From positions 186,001 to 250,000 of the forward strand of contig NZ_WKJN01000002.1 of the NCBI RefSeq assembly GCF_009674495.1: 64,000 nt of DNA, read 5' to 3'. This DNA is from Duganella alba. GTDB taxonomy: Bacteria; Pseudomonadota; Gammaproteobacteria; Burkholderiales; Burkholderiaceae_D. Under the pieces are notes generated by a model. It had not been told where the DNA came from and did not search any database. It worked only from the letters and a program-made list of their open reading frames with translations. Made by a program: the position numbers and the translations under genes. This document shows positions 1-8,020 of the stretch, one piece after another. Every line of letters begins with the position of its first letter. Position 1 is the first letter of the stretch.

Positions 1-650
1 TTCAAGAGCCGCGAAACCGTGGACTGATGCCAAGTGCGGCCCAGCGCTGTCCTGGTGCCACGGTCGTTTAGCTCTGCGGCGATTTCGGTCATAGACATTC
101 CTTGGCTCCGCATCTGTTCGATGGATAGCGAGAGCTTTGCATGAAAGGCTGCAGCCTTGGCCGCGTTCGTGGCTTGACCCTTAAGCTGGGCTTCACCTAA
201 GTTGGTACGGTTCCCCAGAACGACCCCCTTGGCCTTGAGACTAGCGAGCGCTGCTTTGGTTCGCGAGCCAATTAGTCGCCGCTCTTTTTCACTCAAAGCA
301 GCATACAAGTGCAGAATGAACGGGTCCGTGTCCACACCAAGTTCGGCAACCACGAACGGCACACCGCGTGACATTAAGCCCGAAATAAAGGCGACGTCAC
401 GGGAGAGGCGGTCGAGTTTGGCTACGAGAACAGGGCAGCGTAGCCTCTTCGCTTTCGCGAGTGCTTGCTTCAAACCTGCTCGATCTTCAATGCCAAGCTT
501 GCCGGAGGCAACCTCCGTCACCGTCTCGACGATGTCGAACCCTTCCACTGCTGCAAATTGTTCAATCGCGCGCTGCTGCGCATCCAGGCCAAGCCCGCTC
601 TTTCCTTGTTCAGAAGTGGACACTCGAAGATAAACGACGGCAGGTTTCAT
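1..650 (-). CDS. Serine recombinase (resolvase/invertase family), 3' end outside window
   Basis: Translating the minus strand from an ATG at 650 gives an open frame to the window edge (216 codons), starting [15 protein letters not shown]. The RVST motif carries the expected catalytic serine near residue 11. The catalytic domain continues through AKLDRLSRD and ends about residue 140. A C-terminal helix-turn-helix follows ([20 protein letters not shown]), as in small serine resolvases and invertases. These enzymes cut and rejoin DNA at specific sites through a phosphoserine intermediate, resolving plasmid dimers or moving elements. The stop codon is not in the window, so full length is unknown. 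An imperfect inverted repeat lies just upstream, and a plasmid-type rep gene follows on the other strand, which suits a plasmid or integrated plasmid. The family call is firm; the exact role is not. Confidence 0.9.
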   Translation of the reverse strand, partial: MKPAVVYLRVSTSEQGKSGLGLDAQQRAIEQFAAVEGFDIVETVTEVASGKLGIEDRAGLKQALAKAKRLRCPVLVAKLDRLSRDVAFISGLMSRGVPFVVAELGVDTDPFILHLYAALSEKERRLIGSRTKAALASLKAKGVVLGNRTNLGEAQLKGQATNAAKAAAFHAKLSLSIEQMRSQGMSMTEIAAELNDRGTRTALGRTWHQSTVSRLL

Positions 651-666
651 GGTTTGAGAGCTGTTG

Positions 667-718
667 TTAATAATTATGCGACCATTATACGAACGTTTAA
701 TGGCTGCATAATAGTTAA
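667..718. repeat. Imperfect inverted repeat upstream of the serine recombinase (candidate res/operator site)
   Basis: Two 21-bp arms (667-687 and 698-718) match in inverted orientation at 17 of 21 positions, around a 10-bp centre. The recombinase ATG is at 650, so the repeat covers its likely promoter. Serine recombinases often bind a palindromic site next to their own gene for recombination and autorepression; applying that here is inference. Confidence 0.5.
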
Positions 719-1029
719 TTTTTCTATTTTTCTGTTTCGACTGCCAGCACAGGCGTGAGAGCCATACACCGTATAGAACTAAAATTCAATTAATCTGGCT
801 CCGCGATAAGGTCGATGATGGAATGGATATACGTTGGCTTAGGATAGATAACAGCTATGAATCCGATAGTTAAATTAAATCAACAAAATGGCGTAGGTTT
901 TGGCCGTAACCTGGCAAGACTTCCCTATATCCATTTAAGGCACTTGTTAGTGCTGACCGGATTCATCTTGGAATTTACCCGCGCCGTACGCAGCGCGAGG
1001 ACAGACTGTGAAAACCAGAGGGAATATTT
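719..1029. other. Intergenic, AT-rich, no gene supported
   Basis: No convincing coding sequence. An open frame from 857 overlaps the start of rep in another frame and has no recognisable content. Given its position upstream of rep this could hold the rep promoter, but I saw no iterons. Confidence 0.4.
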
Positions 1030-2013
1030 TTGCTGCATGCGGCACGCTATTTGGAGCGTGCCTTGGCTTCTGCCGCCCTTACTGCGCTCGTACATGCGCA
1101 GGCCCCATTTCGACCTTATTGTGCTTTCACGAAGCACGGCGTTCGTGTTTTACCGCAAAAAGTCGCTCTTGAAGCGCCCTATTTACAGCTAGACCCCCCA
1201 ACCCATCGTTCATGGCTGGTGCTCGATGTAGACCGTCCTAGAGCTTCAATGGAATGGGAGCGAGCTGATTTGCCGGTCCCAACCTTCATTGCGGTTGACC
1301 GCGAGAATACGCGCGCTCATCTGGGCTATGCGCTGTCTTCGCCGGTATGCACAACCGACGCTGCTCGGATTGCGCCTATGCGATATTTAGCTGCTGTGGA
1401 GTACGCATATACCGCAAAAATTCGCGCGGATTTTGCGTTTAGCGGCCCCGTGTCGAAAAATCCCCTGCATCCCCACTGGCGAGTTTGGGAGCCTGCAAAT
1501 GCGCCGGTGTACGAACTGAGTTTTCTTGCGGAGTTCGTCGATCTCCCCAACAGATTGCCGCCCAGGCAGGCTGGCGTCGGTCGCAATTGCGAGCTCTTTG
1601 ATCAACTACGTATTTGGGCGTATTCCTCCGTCCGCGACTTCTGGTGTCCAGGAGGACAAGGTGCATGGCAAGAGGCGGTGCATCGACAAGCTGACACCTT
1701 CAATACGTTCGCCAAGCCTTTAGGAGTGTCGGAGATTAGGGGACTTGCTCGTAGTGTGTCTCGTTATGTTTGGCGCCGCTTTACTCCTTCGGGATTTCGA
1801 CAGGTGCAAGCTGAACGCGGCCGGCTTGGAGGGAGGGCTTCCGGGGCAGCTCGACTTGCCGCGAACGAGGATAAGCGCAGCAGCGCTGTGTTGATGGCGG
1901 CAGGCGGAATGAGCGTGCGTGCAATCGCCAAGGAGCTGGACGTAGGCAAGTCTACTGTAGCACGCTGGGTGTCCCACGAAGCCATGTCAGGTAACAGCGC
2001 TGATGGTGACTGA
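1030..2013 (+). CDS. Plasmid replication initiation protein (RepA/ColE2-type replicase-primase family)
   Basis: A 327-residue protein with the pattern of the replicase family (Pfam Replicase, PF03090). It has a WLVLDVDRPRASMEWE block about residues 63-77, VDRENTRAHLGYALSSPV about 89-106, and SKNPLHPHW about 142-150. A C-terminal basic helix-turn-helix follows (GMSVRAIAKELDVGKSTVAR, about 294-313). Such proteins prime DNA synthesis at the plasmid origin. The frame opens at TTG (1030) with a GAGGGA sequence upstream. No in-frame ATG precedes the conserved core, so the exact start is uncertain. The gene looks complete, although its last 307 bp are duplicated at 17514-17820. Whether it functions in a chromosomal setting cannot be told from sequence. 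Confidence 0.82.
   Translation: MLHAARYLERALASAALTALVHAQAPFRPYCAFTKHGVRVLPQKVALEAPYLQLDPPTHRSWLVLDVDRPRASMEWERADLPVPTFIAVDRENTRAHLGYALSSPVCTTDAARIAPMRYLAAVEYAYTAKIRADFAFSGPVSKNPLHPHWRVWEPANAPVYELSFLAEFVDLPNRLPPRQAGVGRNCELFDQLRIWAYSSVRDFWCPGGQGAWQEAVHRQADTFNTFAKPLGVSEIRGLARSVSRYVWRRFTPSGFRQVQAERGRLGGRASGAARLAANEDKRSSAVLMAAGGMSVRAIAKELDVGKSTVARWVSHEAMSGNSADGD
1707..2013 (+). repeat. Direct repeat copy A (3' end of rep)
   Basis: These 307 bp match 17514-17820 in the same orientation with 21 mismatches by my count (about 93% identity) and no gaps. Homology begins abruptly at GTTCGCCAAGCC and runs to the stop codon. The two copies bracket the detoxification module at a constant offset of 15,807 bp. 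Confidence 0.93.
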
Positions 2014-2208
2014 AAAGCTAGAGCTCGCTGAAAGGGCAGGGCGCCTATCCGACCACGGACGGCGAAATCGAGAAAAGTGTTCTGCGTGCAGGGCATTGGT
2101 GTCGCTGGGGATAATTCCAGTGTCGAACCCAAAATGCTCACGATCTCGCCAGGGACAGTTCAATGCCAGAACTGCCGATGGCGATGGGGATAGCTTTATC
2201 GTTGATGG

Positions 2209-2841
2209 TTAAGCGGCTTTGCGCTTGTCATGGAGCGCCACGACTTCAGCTTCATCTGCCAGCGCCTTGATAACGGATGGACGGGCTTCGACCCGGGCTT
2301 TGAACGCCATCAGGTGCTTCAGATGGCCGATCTCCGCGCCCGAGCGTTCGTGCCAGAAGGTGGCCCACACATAGGCATCTGCTACAGTGAACAGGTCGCC
2401 GGTCAGGTACAGGCGGCCGTCGGCCAGACGCTGGTCCAGCGTGGTGTAAGCGGTGACCAGTTTGTCACGCGTCCAGGCTGCGCCTTGTTCGGTCAACAGC
2501 TTGCGCATCAGCGGGATGTGCTTCTGCGCGATTTCGGTAGCAACGAACGTCAGCAACTGCTCGTGCTCTACGCGTTCAAACGTGCCGTGTTGTGGAATCA
2601 GGCCGGATTCAGGGTGCTGGTCGGCCAAGTAGGCGCTAACGACCACGGTCTCCGTCAGGATTTTGTCGTTGACGGCGAGCGCGGGCACATAGCCCAGGGG
2701 ATTCACTTCTGCGAAGTTGTCACCGTTCGAGGTGGACTTGCCGAATACATCGAAGTGGATCAGTTCAGCATCTTTGCCGAGTTCGTTCAGTACAGCTTGA
2801 ACAGCCAGGGAGCAGGTAGCGTTTGCGATATACAGTTTCAT
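2209..2841 (-). CDS. Glutathione S-transferase, beta-class-like (GST 1)
   Basis: A 210-residue cytosolic GST. The N-terminal thioredoxin-like domain starts MKLYIANATCSLA with a cysteine at position 10, the place of the catalytic or glutathione-bonding Cys in bacterial beta-class enzymes. NPLGYVPAL carries the cis-proline, and the LTETVVVSAYLADQHP segment corresponds to the glutathione gamma-glutamyl-binding region. The all-helical C-terminal domain follows (LTGDLFTVADAYV). These enzymes conjugate glutathione to electrophiles or reduce peroxides. It is divergent from the epoxide hydrolase gene, sharing a 226-bp promoter region with two GTCGC-type palindromes, which suggests joint control. A diverged paralogue is at 16572-17216. 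Confidence 0.92.
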   Translation of the reverse strand: MKLYIANATCSLAVQAVLNELGKDAELIHFDVFGKSTSNGDNFAEVNPLGYVPALAVNDKILTETVVVSAYLADQHPESGLIPQHGTFERVEHEQLLTFVATEIAQKHIPLMRKLLTEQGAAWTRDKLVTAYTTLDQRLADGRLYLTGDLFTVADAYVWATFWHERSGAEIGHLKHLMAFKARVEARPSVIKALADEAEVVALHDKRKAA

Positions 2842-2921
2842 GATTTTCCTCTTGGGTTGGTTGATGTGTGTACTTTACTGACTACGAAGAAGGAAATAAA
2901 CGCACCATTTGACGACAGATA

Positions 2922-2975
2922 GTCGCTACTGGGGCGACAATAAAACTGTGGTTATACGGGCGACAGTGCGTCGCC
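2922..2975. promoter_or_regulatory. Two GTCGC/GCGAC palindromes between gst1 and epoxide hydrolase
   Basis: Site 1 (2922-2946) reads GTCGCT, six bases, then GCGACAAT and AAAAC. It matches 14651-14675 in the chaC/lysR intergenic region at 20 or so of 25 positions. Site 2 (2959-2975) is a perfect GGCGAC-N5-GTCGCC palindrome. Their place in a divergent promoter region, and the match to the lysR promoter, suggest binding by the LysR protein at 14743-15654 (inference). Confidence 0.6.
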
Positions 2976-3067
2976 GCTGGCCGCCTTTATGCAGGCAACA
3001 TGCATCCGTATATTTCCATGCTGTCCAGGTCGCTCCCGTGAACCTGGGCGTTTAATGGAGAATCTAC

Positions 3068-4234
3068 ATGTCAGTTGCAAGCACCCAATCGTCAGACGCG
3101 GCAGCCATCGTCCCGTTTGTCATCGATATCCCTCAGGCTGAATTGGATGAGCTGCGCCAGCGTCTCGACCATACCCGCTGGCCAGAACAGGAAACCGTCG
3201 CCGATCTTTCTCAAGGAGCGCAATTGGCGCGCGTGAAGAAATTGGTCGATTACTGGAGCAGTGAATACGACTGGCGCCAGGTCGAGGCGCGCCTAAACAA
3301 CTATCCGCAGTTCAAAACCGAGATCGACGGCCTCGGCATCCACTTCATGCACATCCGTTCGCCGCACCAGAATGCCTTGCCGATGGTGATGACCCACGGC
3401 TGGCCGGGATCGATTGTGGAGTTCCTGGACGTCATCGATCCACTGGTCGATCCAACCCAGTACGGAGGGACAGCCGACCAAGCGTTCCACGTCGTGATCC
3501 CGTCGATTCCAGGCTTTGGCTTTAGCGACAAACCCGATGCAAAAGGCTGGAACCGCAACCGCATAGGCAAGGCCTGGGACACGCTGATGAAAAGGCTGGG
3601 CTACCAACGCTACGTGGCGCAAGGCGGCGATTGGGGCAGTGTTGTAACGACGGAAATGGGCCGCATCCAGCTGGATGGCTTGGCGGCGATTCACGTCAAC
3701 CTGCCGTTCGTGGCGCAACTGCCATTCCCTGATAATCCGACAGCGGAAGAGCAAATCGCGATTGACCAGTGTGTGTTGTTTGCAGAAGATGGCTCGTTCT
3801 ACCATCACCTGCAGACCACGCGGCCTCAAACCATCGGCTATGCGCTGGCGGACTCGCCGGTCGGCCAGGCGGCTTGGATTTACGAGAAGCTTGGCGCATG
3901 GAGCGATAACCAGGATGGGCCTGAACAGGTGTTCAGCTACGACCAGATGCTGAACAACATCATGTTCTACTGGCTCACTAACAGCGGCGCTTCATCTGCC
4001 CGCATGTACGCCGAACACCCCGGTCTGAACTTCGGCGCTGTGCCGGTCGACATCCCGGTCGCGGTCAGCGTCTTCCCGCGCGAGATTTACACGCCGCCAC
4101 GCAGCTGGGCTGAACGCACGTATTCGCAGATGATCTACTGGAATCGGCCAGAAAAGGGTGGCCATTTCGCGGCGTTTGAGCAGCCGGCGACGTTTGTGAG
4201 TGAACTGCGGGCGGCATTCGCGTCAATCAGATAA
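3068..4234 (+). CDS. Epoxide hydrolase (microsomal-type, EHN domain plus alpha/beta hydrolase)
   Basis: 388 residues. The N-terminal epoxide hydrolase region (Pfam EHN) covers about residues 15-125, with FVIDIPQAELDELRQRLDHTRWP. The alpha/beta hydrolase core shows the oxyanion motif HGWPGS (110-115) and a nucleophile elbow GGDWGS with the catalytic Asp about 188. The C-terminal GGHFAAFEQP carries the catalytic His. The reaction is hydrolysis of epoxides to diols through an aspartyl ester. GGAG lies 8 bp before the ATG. Its neighbours (GST, efflux, thiol genes) fit detoxification of epoxides or other electrophiles. It ends just before a bidirectional terminator. Confidence 0.93.
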   Translation: MSVASTQSSDAAAIVPFVIDIPQAELDELRQRLDHTRWPEQETVADLSQGAQLARVKKLVDYWSSEYDWRQVEARLNNYPQFKTEIDGLGIHFMHIRSPHQNALPMVMTHGWPGSIVEFLDVIDPLVDPTQYGGTADQAFHVVIPSIPGFGFSDKPDAKGWNRNRIGKAWDTLMKRLGYQRYVAQGGDWGSVVTTEMGRIQLDGLAAIHVNLPFVAQLPFPDNPTAEEQIAIDQCVLFAEDGSFYHHLQTTRPQTIGYALADSPVGQAAWIYEKLGAWSDNQDGPEQVFSYDQMLNNIMFYWLTNSGASSARMYAEHPGLNFGAVPVDIPVAVSVFPREIYTPPRSWAERTYSQMIYWNRPEKGGHFAAFEQPATFVSELRAAFASIR

Positions 4235-4248
4235 GACATGCATAACGT

Positions 4249-4276
4249 AAAAGGGGCGCTTTTCAGCGCCCCTTTT
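4249..4276. terminator. Bidirectional rho-independent terminator
   Basis: AAAAGGGGCGCT (4249-4260) and AGCGCCCCTTTT (4265-4276) form a 12-bp stem with a 4-base loop. A-tract and T-tract flank it, so it works both ways. It separates the epoxide hydrolase gene from the convergent end of the RND-egtBD-MFS operon. Confidence 0.9.
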
Positions 4277-4294
4277 ATTATCTCATTTACGATC

Positions 4295-5830
4295 TCATTT
4301 TCCCGGCGCGCCGGCTTTGCCCAAGAAGCCGAACGCGGCAACAGCTGCCAACAGCGTCACGCCGGTCAGTACATGCACCAGCACCTGAAACGCATCGCCA
4401 TAAGCACCAGCCAGTGCATATTGGGTCAGCTGCGGCATGGTGGCTGCGGCGCCGGCGATGTCACCTGTCGCAATCTGCTGCGACACCTGTGAAATCTGGG
4501 CAGCAGAAGCGCCAGTGCCGGAAGACAGCAGTTTCGTCAGGCTGGCGTGTGCCAATGCTGCCATCACAGCGCTGACAATCGCCAGCGTTACACCCTCGCC
4601 AGCCACCCGCGCCGTGTTGAAAATACCTGTGGCCATGCCTGCGCGGTCTTTTGGCACCACGCCCACTGCCAGCCCGTCCATCAGGCCCCATGGCATGCCG
4701 GCGCCCACGCCGATCAGCAGCATTGGCAGAATCAGGTCCAGCTTTGGAGCACCGACGCCGGCATGTCCCAGCCACTGCAGACCGGCCGCGGCAATAACAA
4801 AGCCAACACCCGAAAGAACGCCAGGCGAAACCCAGCGTGTCAGCGAGGCGACAGTTGTCGGCACAATCAGCAGCGGTGCCGACAAGGCCACCATCATCCA
4901 GCCAGCCTCCATCTCGCTCATCGCTTCCACGCCGATGAAGCGCAACGGCAGGATAATTACCAGCACGATATAGCAGTAGCAGGTACCAATCGGTAGCAAC
5001 TGCACGCCGACGAAACGAGCATAACGGAACAACGACAGGTCCAGCATCGGGCGTTCGGCGCGTGATTCAACGGCGATGAAGATCAGCAGCAGCAAAGCAG
5101 ACGCCATCAGTACGCCAACCACCAGCGGACTGCTCCAGCCGCTTTCCGGCGCCTGGATCACGCCGAAGGTGAACAATGCCAGCGTGCCGCTGAAGGTGAT
5201 GGTACCTGGCCAATCCAGGCCTTGCGCAGATGGATCATGGGTTTCACGCATGCGTGTTAGCGCAAAGGCCAGAGCCACGGCGCCAATCGCCGCGGTCGTC
5301 AGGAAAATTGAACGCCAGCCGAACATGTCAATCAGCGCACCGGCGATGAGTGGGCCGAATGCCAGACCCAGTCCAAACGTCGTACCCAGCATGCTGAACG
5401 CGCGCGTCAACGCATGGCCTTCAAATTCCTGCGCCAGCGCCGCCGAGCCGCTGGCCAGCGCTGCTGCCGCCGCAATTCCTTGCACCGCGCGCAGCGCATC
5501 CAGCCATTCGACGGATGGGGCAAAAGCCAGCATCAGCGATAAGAGGCTGAATAATGCCATGCCACCAATGAACAGGCGCTTGCGGCCGAACTGATCCGCC
5601 AGCGCGCCGGCAGCGAGCAGCAAGCTGCCAAAGCTCAGCATGAAGGCGTTGGTGATCCACGTCAGTGCGACAGGACTGCCGCCCAGTTCGCGGCCGATAG
5701 CTGGTGTCGCCACCGCACCGCCGGAAAAGCTCAGCGGCAGAACCAGCGCCGCCATACAGATGCTCAACAGGATGAGCAATTTCCCACCGGCGGGCTCACC
5801 GGGGGAATGTTTTATTGTTTTGGTTTTCAT
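4295..5830 (-). CDS. MFS exporter, DHA2 (14-TM drug:H+ antiporter) type
   Basis: 511 residues, consistent with about 14 membrane helices. The N-terminal half has GGAVATPAIGRELG and LADQFGRKRLFIGG, the MFS loop 2-3 signature. The exporter helix 5 motif is seen as LGTTFGLGLAFGPLIAGAL. DHA2 pumps export drugs, dyes or small metabolites using the proton gradient at the inner membrane. It is the last gene of the minus-strand operon, 33 bp after the EgtB-EgtD fusion. An exporter placed directly after an ergothioneine synthase gene makes ergothioneine or a derived conjugate a possible substrate (inference); ordinary drug efflux is equally possible. Confidence 0.9.
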   Translation of the reverse strand: MKTKTIKHSPGEPAGGKLLILLSICMAALVLPLSFSGGAVATPAIGRELGGSPVALTWITNAFMLSFGSLLLAAGALADQFGRKRLFIGGMALFSLLSLMLAFAPSVEWLDALRAVQGIAAAAALASGSAALAQEFEGHALTRAFSMLGTTFGLGLAFGPLIAGALIDMFGWRSIFLTTAAIGAVALAFALTRMRETHDPSAQGLDWPGTITFSGTLALFTFGVIQAPESGWSSPLVVGVLMASALLLLIFIAVESRAERPMLDLSLFRYARFVGVQLLPIGTCYCYIVLVIILPLRFIGVEAMSEMEAGWMMVALSAPLLIVPTTVASLTRWVSPGVLSGVGFVIAAAGLQWLGHAGVGAPKLDLILPMLLIGVGAGMPWGLMDGLAVGVVPKDRAGMATGIFNTARVAGEGVTLAIVSAVMAALAHASLTKLLSSGTGASAAQISQVSQQIATGDIAGAAATMPQLTQYALAGAYGDAFQVLVHVLTGVTLLAAVAAFGFLGKAGAPGK

Positions 5831-5863
5831 GATTAGGTCTTGATAAGAGGAGAATCCAGTTGC

Positions 5864-8020
5864 TTAAGCTGGGACCAAAGCGAACATGGCAAACTGTGGT
5901 GCAGGGCTGATCCATTGCTGGACGATTTGCCAGCCGCTGCGCGCCGCCAGTGCGTCAAATGAATCAGTGCTGAATTTGTGGGAGTTCTCGGTATGCAAAC
6001 TTTCGCCTTGGCTGAAGGAAAAGCGCATGCCGCCCAGCGTGACGTGCTGGTCGTGCAGGCTGACCAGGTGCATCTCCATGCGCTGCAACCCGGCGTTCCA
6101 GCGCGCCTCGTGTCGGAACGCCTGGATATCAAAATCAGCACCGAGTTCGCGGTTGATACGTTCCAGCAGATTCCGGTTAAACCCGGCTGTCACGCCGGCA
6201 GCATCATCGTAGGCGGCTAGCAGTGTGGGCACGTCTTTGAGCATATCGGCGCCAACCAGCAGCACGCTGTCCTCGCCGAGCAGAACGCGCGTGCGAAGCA
6301 AAAATTGCTGCATTTCAGCCGGGTCGAGATTGCCTATCGTCGAACCTGGAAAGAATCCGACCGCCGACTTGGCGCGCACACTTTCTGGCAACCGGAGTTC
6401 GCCCGTAAAGTCGCCGGCAATGGGGACGAAGTCCAGTGACGGGTAGCGTTGAGCCAGCCGGGCGACCGCCTGGTCAAGGGCGTCATGGCTGATCTCGATT
6501 GGTACATAGGTGCTGATTTGCGGCGCCGCATCCAGCACAATGGCGGTCTTGTCGCTGGCGCCGCTGCCGAATTCAATCAGCGCCGCACCTTTTGGGATCA
6601 GTGCCGACAGGTCAGCTGCGATCTCGCGCAACAATGCCGTTTCAGTGCGCGTCGGATAATATTCGGGCGTACGGCAAATCTCCTCAAACAGTGCCGAGCC
6701 GCGCGCATCGTACAGATACTTGGGCGATAGCGTTTTCTGCGGCGAGGACAGGCCGGCGACGACATCTGCCAGGAATTGCGGGCTGTCGTCACGCTCGTCC
6801 GCCGCGGCTGCGTCGCGCGCCAGACGGACACCCGATGCCATCCAGCGCTGTTCCGGGCGGTAGAAATTGCGATAGGATGGCCGCGTATGGCCAGGTGCAG
6901 TGATGCCGGCGCCGCCTCGCAACACCTGCTGACCTACCATGAACTTGCCGTTGTATTCGCCCACTGCGCCGGCGGCGACGCGGAAGCCTGGATAGGCGCT
7001 ATGCGCACTGGCGGTCCATTGCCAGGCCACCGTATCGGCCTGTTGTAGCAGCCCGCTTCCGGCGGCGTGTTCCCATTCCGCTTCCAGCGGCAAGCGGGCA
7101 TCTGCCCAGTGCGCGTACGCAGCTGCTTCGTAGTAGCTGATATGCAAAACCGGCGCATCTGCCACAACCCGACGCAACCCGGCTAGGCCCATTTGATACC
7201 AGCCATCGTGTTCCAGCTGCCAGTATTGCGGCGCCTCCCATTGCTGTTGCTGCGCGACGGCCCAGCCATCTGCCAGCCAGAGTTCAGGGCGTTGATATCC
7301 CCGATGTGCCATGAACTCCATCCACTCGCCGTTGGTGACCAACCGGTCGCTGATGTCATAAGGCGCCAACCAGACTGAGTGCTGTGGGCGCTCATTATCA
7401 AAGGAGAATCCGTCGGAACCCATCCCGATGCGCACCAGGCCACCATCGACGCGCTGCCAACGGCTGCGCCGACCAGGCACCGGCGGCGGCCAGTCGCGGT
7501 CATACACCGGCAACAATGGTGACTGGCTGAAGAGGTGTAACAGGTCCATCAGCATTAACTCTTGATGCTGCTCCTCATGGGCAATGCCGAGTTCGATCAA
7601 CGCTAGCGTTGCCGGAACCGAGGTGGCCAAAATTAATTGCTGCATATGCTGGTCGACGTGCCGACGATAGGACACGATGTCGACCAGTAATGGACGGCTC
7701 AGCAAGCCGCGCTGGTGACGCGGCACACGTGGGCCCAGCGCTTCGTAATACGAGTTGAACAGCGCACCGTAGCTGACATCGAATACCCGGTAGCCCGGCA
7801 ACGTCGGCTTCAGCAGCATGGTTTCGAAAAACCAGCTGGTATGCGCCAGATGCCATTTGACCGGGCTGGCATCGGACATGGATTGGAGATTGAGGTCTTC
7901 TGCTTCCAGCGATGCCACCAGCGTCTCGCTACGCTTGCGGAGGCGACGGTAGCGATCAGCCAGGTCCTGGTTCAACGGCACGGCGGTGACTGCCAGCAGC
8001 TGCTTTTCCGGGCCGTTCAT
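5864..8020 (-). CDS. egtBD: EgtB-EgtD fusion: ergothioneine sulfoxide synthase joined to histidine N-alpha-methyltransferase
   Basis: 718 residues containing two enzymes. Residues about 15-165 form an EgtB DinB-like domain with the iron-binding histidine patterns WHLAH (56-60) and HEEQH (148-152). Residues about 190-400 are the FGE-sulfatase domain of EgtB (VRIGMGSDGFSFDNERPQHS; ending YRNFYRPEQRWMASGVRLAR). After a linker of about 12 residues, 415-718 is a complete EgtD: YDARGSALFEEIC, YYPTRTE, SAM motif EFGSGASDKT (483-492), and the HTENSHKF histidine-binding loop. EgtD trimethylates histidine to hercynine; EgtB then inserts sulfur from a thiol donor. Fungal Egt1 has the opposite domain order. 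The start ATG overlaps the preceding stop (ATGA). No egtA, egtC or egtE is in the window. Confidence 0.93.
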   Translation of the reverse strand: MNGPEKQLLAVTAVPLNQDLADRYRRLRKRSETLVASLEAEDLNLQSMSDASPVKWHLAHTSWFFETMLLKPTLPGYRVFDVSYGALFNSYYEALGPRVPRHQRGLLSRPLLVDIVSYRRHVDQHMQQLILATSVPATLALIELGIAHEEQHQELMLMDLLHLFSQSPLLPVYDRDWPPPVPGRRSRWQRVDGGLVRIGMGSDGFSFDNERPQHSVWLAPYDISDRLVTNGEWMEFMAHRGYQRPELWLADGWAVAQQQQWEAPQYWQLEHDGWYQMGLAGLRRVVADAPVLHISYYEAAAYAHWADARLPLEAEWEHAAGSGLLQQADTVAWQWTASAHSAYPGFRVAAGAVGEYNGKFMVGQQVLRGGAGITAPGHTRPSYRNFYRPEQRWMASGVRLARDAAAADERDDSPQFLADVVAGLSSPQKTLSPKYLYDARGSALFEEICRTPEYYPTRTETALLREIAADLSALIPKGAALIEFGSGASDKTAIVLDAAPQISTYVPIEISHDALDQAVARLAQRYPSLDFVPIAGDFTGELRLPESVRAKSAVGFFPGSTIGNLDPAEMQQFLLRTRVLLGEDSVLLVGADMLKDVPTLLAAYDDAAGVTAGFNRNLLERINRELGADFDIQAFRHEARWNAGLQRMEMHLVSLHDQHVTLGGMRFSFSQGESLHTENSHKFSTDSFDALAARSGWQIVQQWISPAPQFAMFALVPA

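Noticed and set aside
857-1192. 111-residue plus-strand frame upstream of rep
   Set aside because: It overlaps the conserved start of Rep in another frame and has no recognisable features.
5864-8020. OvoA (ovothiol synthase) instead of EgtB-EgtD
   Set aside because: The C-terminal domain has the EgtD motifs (YYPTRTE, HTENSHKF), not the OvoA methyltransferase pattern.
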